64,000 bases of DNA from Pleurodeles waltl (GCF_031143425.1 NC_090450.1:167207486-167271485); one strand, 5' to 3'. Shown: positions 36,557 through 47,703, counted from the first letter of the stretch. The notes: generated by a model not told the origin, from the letters alone. A program made the numbers and translations.

Positions 36557-39100
36557 TTACTCTCCCAAAAAGTATTCCATTTCGAAATTAGTGTTAAGTC
36601 CATCCTCTACCGCTCTGAGTTTAAGGATCCAGTAACATTCTCTTTTTCTGAGGGCTAACTCCCTGTTACCCCCTCTCGGATCTCTGATGATGTGATCAAA
36701 ACCAAAAAATTCGAAACCACAGATGTTATTTTGTTTAGGGCAGTGTAACATATGGTTTACTATGGGGTATCTATCATCTTCCTGTCTTAAGGCTCTGAAA
36801 TGTTCGCTTGCCCTAATTCTGAGTGGTCTAATAGTGCTCCCTATATAGTATAGGCCACATCTGCAAATAATCATATATATAACAAACTTGCTTTCGCATG
36901 TAATGTTCAAATTAATATTGTACTGTACACCTGACGAGCTCTTGAATGAGGAGATGCCAGACCTGGTCCATCTACACATTCCACAATGTCCACACTTAAA
37001 GAAACCTTTTCCTCGGTTAGTCAGCCAGTTATCCTGGTTAGGTTTACTGCGAAAATTTGGACATAGAAAGTTCTTAAGCGTTTTACCTCTTCTGTAGGTG
37101 AAAACCGGGGTATCTGGAATCACCTTTCCAAGCGTAGGATCTGATGTCAAAATATGCCAATGTCTGTACATACATTTATGAAGCAAAGTGGCGGTTTTTG
37201 TGTAATTGACACTACAGCGAATCATTGTGTCGCCAGGTCGGGATTTTTTAGACAATGTGTCTGACCTTTTAAGATGTAAAGCCCTAGTACGGGCTTTATC
37301 TATCACTCGAGTGGAATATCCCCGAGCTTTAAATCTCTTGCTCATGTCATCTATGCATACACCAAAATCTTCCTCAAGACTACAATTACGTCTTGCCCTC
37401 ACCATCTCACCATATGGTATTGAATTGATTTGATGAACCGGATGTGCACTCTTAGCATGTAAAATAGAGTTACAGGAGGTACTTTTTCTATATAATCGAC
37501 TCTCTATTTTATTGTTGTAAATGAAAAGTTCTACGTCAAGGAAGGGAATGTTAGTAGTACTCTGTTCTGAAGTGAAATGGATATTGTACTCATTATTGTT
37601 AAGATAGTCAATAAAGTTGTTGAGTTCTTGTAAATCGCCTGTCCAGATCATCAAGCAGTCATCGATGTATCTACCCCAATAGAGTATATCAGCGATCCAC
37701 TTGCTGCCATCCTTGCTCCATATCTTATTTTGTTCAAATAGTCCCATAAAGAGATTAGCATAAGCTGGTGAAAATTTGGATCCCATAGCTACGCCTTGTT
37801 TTTGTCGATACCAATCATTCTTAAACAGAAAGACATTGTTATGTAAAATCAAATCCACCATGTCAATTAACATTTGAGTATGTCCGTAAAGGCTTGCCGA
37901 TCTTTTGTAAAGGAAGTGCCGTAATGCTTCCATTCCTTGTTCGTGGTTTATGCTAGTGTACAGAGAGGTAACATCTAGTGTAACTAGGATCATCCCTGGT
38001 TCCCAAGCAATGTCCGTTAATATGCTGAGAATGTGTTTGGTATCTTTAATGTGAGATGGTAAGTTACCCACCATAGGTTGTAAAAAGATGTCAACATACT
38101 CCGACAGTTTCTCAGTGGGACCACCAATGCCTGAAACAATAGGCCTACCAGGAGGGGAAGTAGGATTTTTGTGTATTTTAGGAAGTATATATATACATGG
38201 ATTTCTCGGTCTGTGCACATGTAGATATATATATTCCTCCTCTTTTAGAAGTAAGCGATCCAAACAATTGTGTAAGAATCTATTGATTTTATTTGCAAGT
38301 ATAGGGATGGGATCTGTCAAAATCTTTTCATAACAGGTAACATCTTCAAGTTGCCTATGTATCTCTTGATCATAGTCTGAAGTGTTCATAATCACAATGT
38401 TCCCCCCTTTATCTGCCTCTCTGATAGTAATCTCACTATTGGTACATAAAAGTCTCAAATTGGTCTTTTCTGCTTGGGTAAGGTTCTGATGCCAAACATG
38501 TTGTCGATTCTCATTTTTTAACTCCAATTTATTTAAATCTCGCCAGACAACCTTAAAAAAAGTATCTATACAGTTATCTTTCATTAAGGTAGGTGTCCAA
38601 GATGATTTTCTCCTCAGGCCACTTTGTAGTGAGTCAGTTGGGATGTCAAGATCAGATAAGATACGAGTTACAGTGGTAGGATCCTGTTCACAGTCCGTGA
38701 TTGACAGAAGAGTAGCCGTATTATGAATGTCCATAATGGACAGCTGTTGATCCTCGTTATGGCTGTCAACTAGGGTACTAATGTCCCTATTATCCAGGTG
38801 ATTAGCAAAGTACTTTTTTAACTTCAAACGTCTAATAAATTTGAAAAAATCGATCTTAGTTTTCTGAAAGTCTCCAAAGTCTCCTGGACAGAATCCTAAT
38901 CCCTTACTAAGAAGAGTAAAATCATGATTAGTGAGTTCCAAGCTGGATAGATTAATGACATTGATAGAGTCACTATCAGAATTATCTATTTTCTCCTGTT
39001 CCATGATCTTGTTTTCATTCCTTTCCTTGTGTCTGTGTGTTCTTCCTCTACCCCCCCGCCTGGTTTGTCTGGGTCTGCCCTGCGTCGACTTCCTTCCCAT
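36557..39100 (-). CDS. PLE ORF2: reverse transcriptase with C-terminal GIY-YIG endonuclease
   Basis: This is an 847-residue protein without internal stops. It copies element RNA into DNA at a nick made by its own endonuclease. A basic N-terminus comes first, then the PLE signature LSKGLGFCP (64-72), ADKGGNIVI (229-237) and PKIHKNP (307-313). RT motif A is LDVTSLYT with Asp376, motif B is QGVAMGSKFSP (435-445), and motif C is YIDD (478-481). A CGHCGMC cysteine cluster (703-709) precedes the GIY-YIG domain: VIY (740-742), YIGS (752-755), Arg763, His767 and Glu821. The first Gly of GIY is Val, as tolerated in PLEs. The cysteine cluster before GIY-YIG points to the Neptune group. The start overlaps the ORF1 end by 115 nt in another frame. 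Confidence 0.93.
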   Translation of the reverse strand: MGRKSTQGRPRQTRRGGRGRTHRHKERNENKIMEQEKIDNSDSDSINVINLSSLELTNHDFTLLSKGLGFCPGDFGDFQKTKIDFFKFIRRLKLKKYFANHLDNRDISTLVDSHNEDQQLSIMDIHNTATLLSITDCEQDPTTVTRILSDLDIPTDSLQSGLRRKSSWTPTLMKDNCIDTFFKVVWRDLNKLELKNENRQHVWHQNLTQAEKTNLRLLCTNSEITIREADKGGNIVIMNTSDYDQEIHRQLEDVTCYEKILTDPIPILANKINRFLHNCLDRLLLKEEEYIYLHVHRPRNPCIYILPKIHKNPTSPPGRPIVSGIGGPTEKLSEYVDIFLQPMVGNLPSHIKDTKHILSILTDIAWEPGMILVTLDVTSLYTSINHEQGMEALRHFLYKRSASLYGHTQMLIDMVDLILHNNVFLFKNDWYRQKQGVAMGSKFSPAYANLFMGLFEQNKIWSKDGSKWIADILYWGRYIDDCLMIWTGDLQELNNFIDYLNNNEYNIHFTSEQSTTNIPFLDVELFIYNNKIESRLYRKSTSCNSILHAKSAHPVHQINSIPYGEMVRARRNCSLEEDFGVCIDDMSKRFKARGYSTRVIDKARTRALHLKRSDTLSKKSRPGDTMIRCSVNYTKTATLLHKCMYRHWHILTSDPTLGKVIPDTPVFTYRRGKTLKNFLCPNFRSKPNQDNWLTNRGKGFFKCGHCGMCRWTRSGISSFKSSSGVQYNINLNITCESKFVIYMIICRCGLYYIGSTIRPLRIRASEHFRALRQEDDRYPIVNHMLHCPKQNNICGFEFFGFDHIIRDPRGGNRELALRKRECYWILKLRAVEDGLNTNFEMEYFLGE

Positions 39101-39855
39101 TGTCCCTGTTTTATCCTCTGAACTTCTGCTAAAAAAGAAGAAGTGCCCTGTTGTACTACCTTATCTTGTCTGGAAAGATTGGAACAAGTACTTATATCTC
39201 TGTTGTTAGTAGAAACACTATTTAGTGAGGATGAGGAACCTGCATCATAGTTTTGTGGGGGTGCATTACTTATAACTAGATGATCGTATTTACGGGAGAA
39301 AGTGAAAATCTTACCCGTTAAATAGTCCAACTCATCACGTCTAAGTTTGCGTGCTTTTCTCTGTGTGATCTCACTTTGATGTTGTCCAATAATATCATTC
39401 AGAATTCTAAAGTTCTTGGCAGTTGGTTCTCCCATATTCATATTTTTAATATCTGTTTCTAATTCCAAGATCTCTGCTTGTAGTTTAGTCACTTTCCTCT
39501 CTGAATTTTCTACCAGAATATTCATAAGTCTGAGTGAACTTGACACCAATTCTTGTTCCCAATTGTCTAATAAGTCTGGGTCGAGATCATCAAAAGTGGG
39601 AAAAATATGTGATCTTAACCCTCTAGGTATCCTGTTAAGCTTTACATATAGTTTTAAGGTGGCCACATCCCACCATTTGGATACCTCCTGTTTCTTCAAT
39701 TTTTCTAATTTGAAAAACTTGTCTCGGAGCCCCATTTTGGTGTGTTGGGTACTGCCTGAGTGTGACTTTGGCATAGTACCTGTCTGCTCTAAACTACCAA
39801 AAATATCCGCTGCTAATTTCTCACGATCCATATTCACGATATAAAGTACAGGCAT
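38986..39855 (-). CDS. PLE ORF1, coiled-coil and basic protein of unknown function
   Basis: This is a 289-residue open frame upstream of ORF2. It contains SKWWDVATLKLYVKLNRIPR, then GLRSHIFPTFDDLDPDLLDN and WEQELVSSSLRLMNILVENS, followed by a heptad-like segment (RKVTKLQAEILELETDI), a serine/asparagine-rich linker and a very basic end. By position it could be a nucleic-acid-binding accessory protein; no enzyme motif is visible. Its last 38 codons overlap the start of ORF2 in a different frame. Both frames are open there, so ORF2 could be reached by frameshifting, reinitiation or its own start, or the overlap could result from an indel in a once-fused frame. Confidence 0.8.
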   Translation of the reverse strand: MPVLYIVNMDREKLAADIFGSLEQTGTMPKSHSGSTQHTKMGLRDKFFKLEKLKKQEVSKWWDVATLKLYVKLNRIPRGLRSHIFPTFDDLDPDLLDNWEQELVSSSLRLMNILVENSERKVTKLQAEILELETDIKNMNMGEPTAKNFRILNDIIGQHQSEITQRKARKLRRDELDYLTGKIFTFSRKYDHLVISNAPPQNYDAGSSSSLNSVSTNNRDISTCSNLSRQDKVVQQGTSSFLAEVQRIKQGQWEGSRRRADPDKPGGGVEEEHTDTRKGMKTRSWNRRK

Positions 39856-39917
39856 ATAATATATTACAAACCAAAATGCAAATGGGCTGGAGCAGCACCC
39901 CTATGTCAACAACAACA

Positions 39918-41452
39918 ATTTAAGACAAAAGCACATAGGAAGCAAGTCATAGGAATTGGGCGCTCACAGTGAGTCCATAAATCATAATGACAATCCAAAT
40001 CTGTCACGGTGCTCCTGGCAAGAGGATCTTCCTTAATCCTCCAATGTTTCAAGGGAAACTAACAATGAACTAAAAGGTTGTCAGGGCACTCATGATCGTA
40101 CAATTGAAGGTACGTAATTGTTCAAATCTTCAGTGTGGAATAACACCATAGAGAGTTCAAATGTTCTTTAATTATAGACATATAGAGTCCACCTTGATAC
40201 AAGAAAATCGTCCTTAAATTTCGATAATATATACAGCAAACACAGCCAACACGTGTTTCGTCTTATGAGAATGTATTCCCACAGACTTCATCAGGGCTGG
40301 AAAAAATATATGAGAAGAAAAACCATTGTTGTAAAACATATTTAGACATTCAGAGCAGATCTTAAACTAACTTCTCGTGATATTTGTGAGAAACAAACCA
40401 TGCCATCTGTAAGTTAGAGTGCCAGATAATATAATAGAAAATGTTCTATTACTAACTCATGCCCATTGGCAGGTTATACCAAAATGTGGGATCATCGTTT
40501 GTTTTCAATAGTGAGAAAGTAGAATTTGAAAGACAAAGTAAAGTTTCCATGCGTAGAAAACTATCCTAACATAAGTGTGAAATTGTCCCACATAAAAGAA
40601 TAGAATAATCAACAGATAGGGAGAAATCGCCCCTAAGTTTAAGAGTCAACGAAACTCACCAAAAATCAAATACAATGTGAAAATAGGGAGATACCTCCCA
40701 CTATGCACCCCAATTAAGTGGAACAAACAGAGTACAAAAAATGTATTTTTATAGCAAATTTAAAACCAAAACAGCATACCTTATAATCAAGTATGTATTA
40801 TTTGAAATCTACTCATTTCCAAGCATTATCTAGTCGAATCTGTAGATATAACCATAAAGTATATTCAGTAGTGGTCCAGGTGTATTTGCAAAGCCAGACA
40901 ATGACACTATTTTAAAACTGACTAACATAGTCACAGAGTAAGTATAGCCCCCCAGGTGAGACTGACCTTCATTACGTGTATAGAGTCCTACATTAAGTCA
41001 TCTCATACAGGAATCTGCTTGTATTCCCTATCTGCGAGATTACGGGGAAAAAAAGGTAATTAACTTAACTGAGTATACGTAAGCAATCTTAACAAATGAC
41101 CATAATGTCCTAATTTAATCTCCGTAAATTTCAGCCCAACTGCAACACTCACCTATCAACAATATCGTCTAGGAATCAAAAGGAGAACTCCGTGGTGCGA
41201 ATATAACCACGGCGTTCCCAGTATCTGAAAATCTCATCGTTCGAAGAACGTACGGAGCGGATGCAGTTTAAACAAGTCTTCCCGTCTGAAATGCGGAAAT
41301 AAAAGACGGACTACGCGTCAATTAACGGGCGCCATCTTGGAAGTCCCTTATAAAGTATTCTCATGAAAAATCGAAACCGATCCAAAGCAGTATTGGAACA
41401 TTACTATAAGTATCATCAAGTAAGTCCAATCATCAACCAAAGTGACAATGTT
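39918..41452 (-). repeat. PLE terminal repeat B (5' pseudo-LTR)
   Basis: A direct copy of A, lying upstream of ORF1 in reading direction, where a pseudo-LTR would supply promoter and leader. Differences from A seen by eye include gagtgcc/gagttcc, aagacaaag/aacacaaag and aattaacggg/aattgacggg. It stops at acaatgtt, where the inverted copy C begins (tcgcagtaaacc). Confidence 0.85.
40243..40299 (-). ncRNA. Hammerhead-ribozyme-like motif, copy B
   Basis: It is identical by eye to the motif in copy A, including CAGCC/GGCTG stem I, CTGATGA and GAAA. In copy B it would sit in the 5' leader and could trim the transcript end (inference from known PLE hammerheads). Confidence 0.7.
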
Positions 41453-41525
41453 TCGCAGTAAACCTAACCAGGATAACTGGCTGACTAACTGAGGAAAAGG
41501 TTTCTTTAAGTGTGGACATTGTGGA

Positions 41526-41948
41526 ATGTGTAGATGGACCAGGTCTGGCATCTCCTCATTCAAGAGCTCGTCAGGTGTACAGTACAATATTAATTTGAAC
41601 ATTACATGCGAAAGCAAGTTTGTTATATATATGATTATTTGCAGATGTGGCCTATACTATATAGGGAGCACTATTAGACCACTCAGAATTAGGGCAAGCG
41701 AACATTTCAGAGCCTTAAGACAGGAAGATGATAGATACCCCATAGTGAACCATATGTTACACTGCCCTAAACAAAATAACATCTGTGGTTTCGAATTTTT
41801 TGGTTTTGATCACATCATCAGAGATCCGAGAGGGGGTAACAGAGAGTTAGCCCTCAGAAAAAGAGAATGTTACTGGATCCTTAAACTCAGAGCGGTAGAG
41901 GATGGACTTAACACTAATTTCGAAATGGAATACTTTTTGGGAGAGTAA
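41526..41948 (+). pseudogene. PLE ORF2 C-terminal fragment (GIY-YIG) in the inverted copy
   Basis: It is open from MCRWTRSGISSFKSSSG to the natural stop after MEYFLGE and equals residues 708-847 of the intact ORF2. The VIY ... YYIGS motif and following Arg and His are kept. It has no RT and no start of its own, so it is a truncated gene, although the frame is undamaged. Confidence 0.85.
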
Positions 41949-43565
41949 TAGAATATCTATTTGTCCTGACATATGTACACTAGACCGTTTGTACTAATTG
42001 TCTTTAACCTGTATTAACTTACTATGCACAACGACATAGCACTATTCAATAGTGCAATTCTAATTGCCTTCCATATATGTTATTGACTTAAGTATATTAA
42101 TGTGTTGGCTATTTTGGGATTTGGGCGAACCATTTAACTTGCACTGAACTTAATTATGTACAAATCTTGAATGTAATTTGAATATTGATCTGTTACTGGA
42201 TGTATTACTCACATTTCTTACTGACTCAGTAGCTCTTGTTAATTTCCTACTTTTTCTTACACATAGTGGACTTTGCATTTAATTATGGTTTTGTGACTTA
42301 TTGGCATATTTAATGTAATTTGGTCTAAGGGGAATGTACGCATTCTAGGTGCTTTCTCTTCGCTCCTGGTGGTCAGTAACTCGCTTTGATACTTAGGTTT
42401 GGACCTAGTTGAACATTGTCACTTTGGTTTATGATTGGACTTACTTGATGATACTTATAGTAATGTTTCCAATACTGCTTTGGATCGGTTTTGATTTTTC
42501 ATGAGAATACTTTATAAGGGACTTCCAAGATGGCGCCCGTTAATTGACGCGTAGTCCGTCTTTTATTTCCGCATTTCAGACGGGAAGACTTGTTTAAACT
42601 GCATCCGCTCCGTACGTTCTTCGAACGATGAGATTTTCAGATACTGGGAACGCCATGGTTATATTCGCACCACGGAGTTCTCCTTTTGATTCCTAGACGA
42701 TATTGTTGATAGGTGAGTGTTGCAGTTGGGCTGAAATTTACGGAGATTAAATTAGGACATTATGGTCATTTGTTAAGATTGCTTACATATACTCAGTTAA
42801 GTTAATTACCTTTTTTTCCCCGTAATCTCGCAGATAGGGAATACAAGCAGATTCCTGTATGAGATGACTTAATGTAGGACTCTATACACGTAATGAAGGT
42901 CAGTCTCACCTGGGGGGCTATACTTACTCTGTGACTATGTTAGTCAGTTTTAAAATAGTGTCATTGTCTGGCTTTGCAAATACACCTGGACCACTACTGA
43001 ATATACTTTATGGTTATATCTACAGATTCGACTAGATAATGCTTGGAAATGAGTAGATTTCAAATAATACATACTTGATTATAAGGTATGCTGTTTTGGT
43101 TTTAAATTTGCTATAAAAATACATTTTTTGTACTCTGTTTGTTCCACTTAATTGGGGTGCATAGTGGGAGGTATCTCCCTATTTTCACATTGTATTTGAT
43201 TTTTGGTGAGTTTCGTTGACTCTTAAACTTAGGGGCGATTTCTCCCTATCTGTTGATTGTTCTATTCTTTTATGTGGGACAATTTCACACTTATGTTAGG
43301 ATAGTTTTCTACGCATGGAAACTTTACTTTGTGTTTCAAATTCTACTTTCTCACTATTGAAAACAAACGATGATCCCACATTTTGGTATAACCTGCCAAT
43401 GGGCATGAGTTAGTAATAGAACATTTTCTATTATATTATCTGGCACTCTATATTACAGATTGCATGGTTTGTTTCTCACAAATATCACGAGAAGTTAGTT
43501 TAAGATCTGCTCTGAATGTCTAAATATGTTTTACAACAATGGTTTTTCTTCTCATATATTTTTTC

Positions 43566-43622
43566 CAGCCCTGATGAAGTCTGTGGGAATACATTCTCAT
43601 AAGACGAAACACGTGTTGGCTG
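43566..43622 (+). ncRNA. Hammerhead-ribozyme-like motif, copy C
   Basis: The same 57-nt motif in the inverted copy on +: cagcc, ctgatga, a stem-II hairpin, gaaa, cacgtg, tt, ggctg. A transcript through B and C would carry the motif in one orientation and its antisense in the other. Confidence 0.7.
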
Positions 43623-43812
43623 TGTTTGCTGTATATATTATCGAAATTTAAGGACGATTTTCTTGTATCAAGGTGGACTCTATATGTCTATAATTAAAGA
43701 ACATTTGAACTCTCTATGGTGTTATTCCACACTGAAGATTTGAACAATTACGTACCTTCAATTGTACGATCATGAGTGCCCTGACAACCTTTTAGTTCAA
43801 GAACGACACACA

Positions 43813-44684
43813 GCCTGCTCGCAGTGAAAATTTCACCGCACGCCGAGTCCGGAACGACGCAGCCCAACTTCGCGACAGAAGATCGACGCAGCGTCAGCGA
43901 CTGGAACTTCGACGCATGGCCCTACTGGATCGACGCAAGCTGACTCAGAACGACAACGCCCGACTTCCTGAGAGGAATCGATGCAGCGCCTGCCTTGCAG
44001 AAAAAAATCCACGCATCGCCTACTGGAATCGACGCAGCCCCTGTGACTTCACACTGCAAGCGCAGGATTCCACGCATCGTACTCGGGGTGTCTGAAAACC
44101 CAGCAACCCGAAGAGGATCCAGGTCCGCGGGCCGGAAATCGCCGCAACGTCTTCCCCGCATGGAAAATAACGACGCAAGTCGTGTGCAAAGGGGCGAAAC
44201 CGATGCACACTCACCGTTTCCCACACATTTCCTCCTCTGCGGTCCCTTGCGAGGATTATTCAACGCAAACCAGGTACTTTGCCCTGCAAGAGACACATTG
44301 TTTCTAGGAGAACTTAAGACACTTTTTATTGCTTTTCAGTAATATTTTAATTCTAAAGACACTTGACATCACTTTGAGTGATATCCCTACATTTGCTTAT
44401 TTCATCTTTGATTGTTTTGACCTGCATTTATCCAGATAAATATTATACATTTTTCTAAACACTGTGTGGTGTATTTTTGTGGTGCTATATTGTGGTATTA
44501 TATGATTTATTGCAAAAATACTTTACACATTGCCTTCCAAGTTAATCCTGACTGCTCAGTGCCAAGCGACCAGAGGGTGGGCCTGGGATAGTTTAGATTG
44601 TGTGTGACTTACCCTGACTAGAGTGAGGGTCCTTGCTTGGACAGGGGGTAACCTGACTACCAACCAAAGACCCAATTTCTAACA
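43813..44684 (+). repeat. Solo LTR, right part
   Basis: This continues 34554 across the PLE. It includes a region with frequent gacgca words (about 43840-44180), an A/T-rich stretch and the conserved end cccaatttctaaca. The end block (about 44440-44684) matches, reversed, 7155-7400. The 5-bp TSD gaaag follows. Confidence 0.75.
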
Positions 44685-44689
44685 GAAAG

Positions 44690-45880
44690 CATGCCCACAT
44701 ATACATTGATGTCAATCAAGATATGTGTCTGAGGTGTTGTTTATCTGATTAGCATGCCTGTTGCCAACTTATTTGTCACAGCACTTTTTGCAGCACTCTG
44801 TACCACACTTAGGCTTCAGTTACTTAGGAAACTATACAGATGATGTACCTATGTTGAGGTCTCTAGGGGGCTTATGTAGGAGACACTTGCATCACCGGTG
44901 CCTCATTACTCTTCAGATTTTAAGTGAGGCAGCAGTCGTGCAAGGAGCCTTATTGTGCTGGAAAACAGTCAGTTGAGTACACAATGAGAATACAACTCTG
45001 CTCCAGATTGATGTGTGACATGTCTACGAATTGTAGCAAGCTAGATGTGTGCAGAATTACCGACATAGTCTACCCACCATGATATATGTGAGTGATCTTG
45101 GTCACTTAACGTGAGCATAGAATGTGAATGCTGAGTGTGTACCTGGTACTCAGGAGATGTCTGACATGCATGTGCACATGTAGTTCAATAAATAGGAATA
45201 CTGTAGCTCCACCCAGTGCAGTGCCAATCTTCCTGTGCCCCATAGGGCACCCATACAGCCACCATGTGTACACTATTACACAATTTGCACACCATAGCCG
45301 AGGGTAGGGGGCAATAGGTACACAATCTATAGACTACATAGATGTACTGTTCAGGCTTTGGCCAAACTATATGGGCACTAAGCCTGAACTGTACATGAGC
45401 GCTCATTGTGAGCAATGGTGTGCTCCCATGTAGCGCATGCTCTGAGCATGTGTTAACCCAAGAACACATGAATGATGCTTTGCCAAACCTTAGAATTGCT
45501 AGTGGGAAGTTTCCTGTCCCCCTATCAGATGCCCCCCACCTTGCATCCAAGACACCTTGCCAAGGCTTGATTTAGCGCAAGGTGGGGTTTGGGACTTGTT
45601 GGGCCACTTGATCCTCACTAGTATGATGATACAAATGTTGCACAAGGACACAATAGTCCACTTACTGCTGGGCCCTGATGGTCAACAATGAAAAGCCGGT
45701 ATCCCAGTGACATGTGCATGATATCGCAGATGGCTGGTAGGAATTTAGTATAGATTTTGAGTTTGTCAGTGTTTGGAATGTGTGGTGGACAGCATGTGTC
45801 ATTGAAGGAGGCTGTGTTCATAGCATGTCTGTTCTACTTGCGCCCAATGCTGTATTTGATGCCTTGTTCTACTCATGTTT
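44690..45880. other. Intron remnant of the split SANT gene
   Basis: No gene was recognised. It ends in a pyrimidine-rich acceptor, catgttttag, at 45883. Confidence 0.35.
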
Positions 45881-45883
45881 TAG

Positions 45884-46364
45884 CTGCCAAATTGACCGCA
45901 GTACAGAAACATGCATTTGTGAAGAGGGCCGAGAGGTACAGACACATCATGGAGGTACAGGCCAAGGATGGCCCAGAAATATCGGAGAGAGAAATACACT
46001 AGGGCTTGGCTTGCCTTTTCTCATGGGAGACCTCCGCTACAGCCCACAACTGTGCAGGCCACATAGGGGGAAAAATCTGGGGTCATGGGAGCCTCTGCTG
46101 GCCCTACCCTCTCCACATCTACTGCATTTATCCACAGTCAGGCACCCCAACAGCCAACTGCTCCAGCCTCAACCTCAACCTTTGATATGCCATGAGATAA
46201 TACATGGCATAAAACATGCAGCCATGATGGCAAGATTGGACAAATTAGTAAAAGACAATGCCAGGAACTACAAATTGCTTAAGTACTGCAAAAAGAAACT
46301 TGAAATGATGTCAACTATATTTGTGGCACAGCCTCCCAGGTCCTCCCCTTATCCCTTTAACTAA
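45884..46364 (+). pseudogene. Harbinger SANT-like accessory gene, exon 2
   Basis: From the acceptor at 45883 the frame reads AAKLTAVQKHAFVKRAERYR, then HIMEVQAKDGPEISEREIH, and meets a stop at 46002. After frame changes a Pro/Gln-rich stretch leads to GIKHAAMMARLDKLVKDNAR, then NYKLLKYCKKKLEMMSTIF, a predicted coiled coil, and the natural end SSPYPFN at 46364. The codon phase fits exon 1 at 26679-26964. At least two frameshifts make it non-functional. The joint gene would encode a DNA-binding head and a coiled-coil tail, the common plan of Harbinger partners. Confidence 0.5.
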
Positions 46365-47700
46365 TGGTAACTTGTTTCGTGGGTTTTAGGTGGATAGTGT
46401 TAGGTTAGTTAAATAGTTTAGGTTGGGTGTAGGATAGTGTAAGTATAGTTGGGAGGGTGGCTTTTAGTACATTTCTTATTTTAGGGGTTGGGTGGGGGGT
46501 TATGTTGGGGTTTATATGTTTATTAAATAAAATAGAAAAACATACAAAAAAAATACATTTGTTTAGGATATAGATTAAGTTAGTACATGTGTAGCCTTAG
46601 TTTATGTTGCCCTACTCGTATATTATGCATCTGAAGGGTGGTGGGAGGACAATGTTTAGAGTGTGGCGTTACATGTTTAAGATAAGTTTAGAATAGGATT
46701 GATAGTTTTAGGGGAAAGTTAGGATAAGTTAGTTTAGGGTAGTTTAGTGTAGGGTAGTGTCTAGGTTAGGTTTTGATATGATGTTCTTAATATGTTTTAA
46801 TAAATCCTGTTAGTGTTAGACAATTATCTCTACATGTTGATAGACTGTCTGGGTGTTCTCATGTGTGCACTGGCCAAGTAGGAGGAATTACTTAGGGTAT
46901 GCTTTATGGGTTTTTTCTATGGATGACCTTGTCCATCCCCTATGACAAAGGAGCTGTCAGATTGGCTGCAAAATGACATCAGCTCCTCAAAACATTTGTC
47001 ATCCACACTTCCAGCCATTCATGTTGTATAAGTATATGGATTTTGTAATAGGTGAGTATGGAACTTCAACTTTCATTGTTGATGTCTGTCCGAATTATTG
47101 GTGGAAAGTGTGCCACATATAACATCAGCGATTTTAGGGTCTTTATCCTGGCACACTGACACCTGCCCATACAGATGAAATTTGCCATATTAGTTGTACC
47201 GGTGCTCCAATTTGGGAAACTTTCCAAACACTTGGATCCGACCCATACATGCCATAAGTCAACTTACATGGATATATGTTCAATACATGCATTTCAGGCT
47301 CTGTAAGTTGAGTATAGCCCACCACACCATCTGTCACCATTTTCATGTTAGATTCCTAGTGTGTGGCTTTGTGTCTGACAGTAAGACACATGTGTAATTA
47401 GGCCATGTTCTCATTGACATAGCTTCACACAATGCATACATTTAGCTGAGTTGATGGATCACAGTAAATGCTGACATGATACACATGAGCAAGGAGATCT
47501 ATTTACAGGTGAAAGTGTATTTTCCAATGCAATATAATGTCCAGTTTACAGACTCCATGAGAGATCCTGGGCCATTTGTTGTACATTCAGACTTCAAGGG
47601 TGAGGGACATGTCATGAGACATGGGTAGGAGAAGTGTGCATTATTGAGGAGGTGTCCATATTGGCAATAGGTCAGAATTGAGACAATGACAGTACATAGC
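46365..47700. other. Non-coding; G/T-rich taggtta-type words
   Basis: 46370-46500 and 46660-46800 are rich in words such as taggttag and tttagggtag without a fixed unit. The rest shows nothing recognisable. Confidence 0.4.
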
Positions 47701-47703
47701 AGA

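Larger units (their letters stand above)
34555..43797 (-). mobile_element. Penelope-like element (Neptune-type), with direct and inverted terminal copies
   Basis: This 9.24-kb insertion into the LTR is flanked by a 15-bp duplication, caagaacgacacaca (34540-34554 and 43798-43812). On - the order is: inverted partial copy C (43797-41453), terminal copy B (41452-39918), ORF1, ORF2 with RT and GIY-YIG, then terminal copy A (about 36097-34555). PLEs are known for such direct and inverted pseudo-LTR arrangements. A and B differ at only about ten positions over about 1.53 kb by eye, mostly single substitutions. With the clean TSD and an uninterrupted ORF2, this suggests a recent insertion. Confidence 0.9.
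41453..43797 (+). repeat. PLE inverted partial copy C
   Basis: This is the reverse complement of about 37055-34709: the last about 140 codons of ORF2, the 3' region and most of the terminal repeat. Both breakpoints are abrupt: tcgcagtaaacc joins copy B, and ccttttagtt meets the TSD, leaving out the last about 150 bp. B and C together form an inverted repeat of about 1.4 kb per arm, separated by about 0.95 kb. Confidence 0.85.

Noticed and set aside
46380..46800. taggttag / tttaggg words suggesting interstitial telomere repeats
   Set aside because: There is no regular hexamer run; units vary in length and sequence, and only isolated words match.
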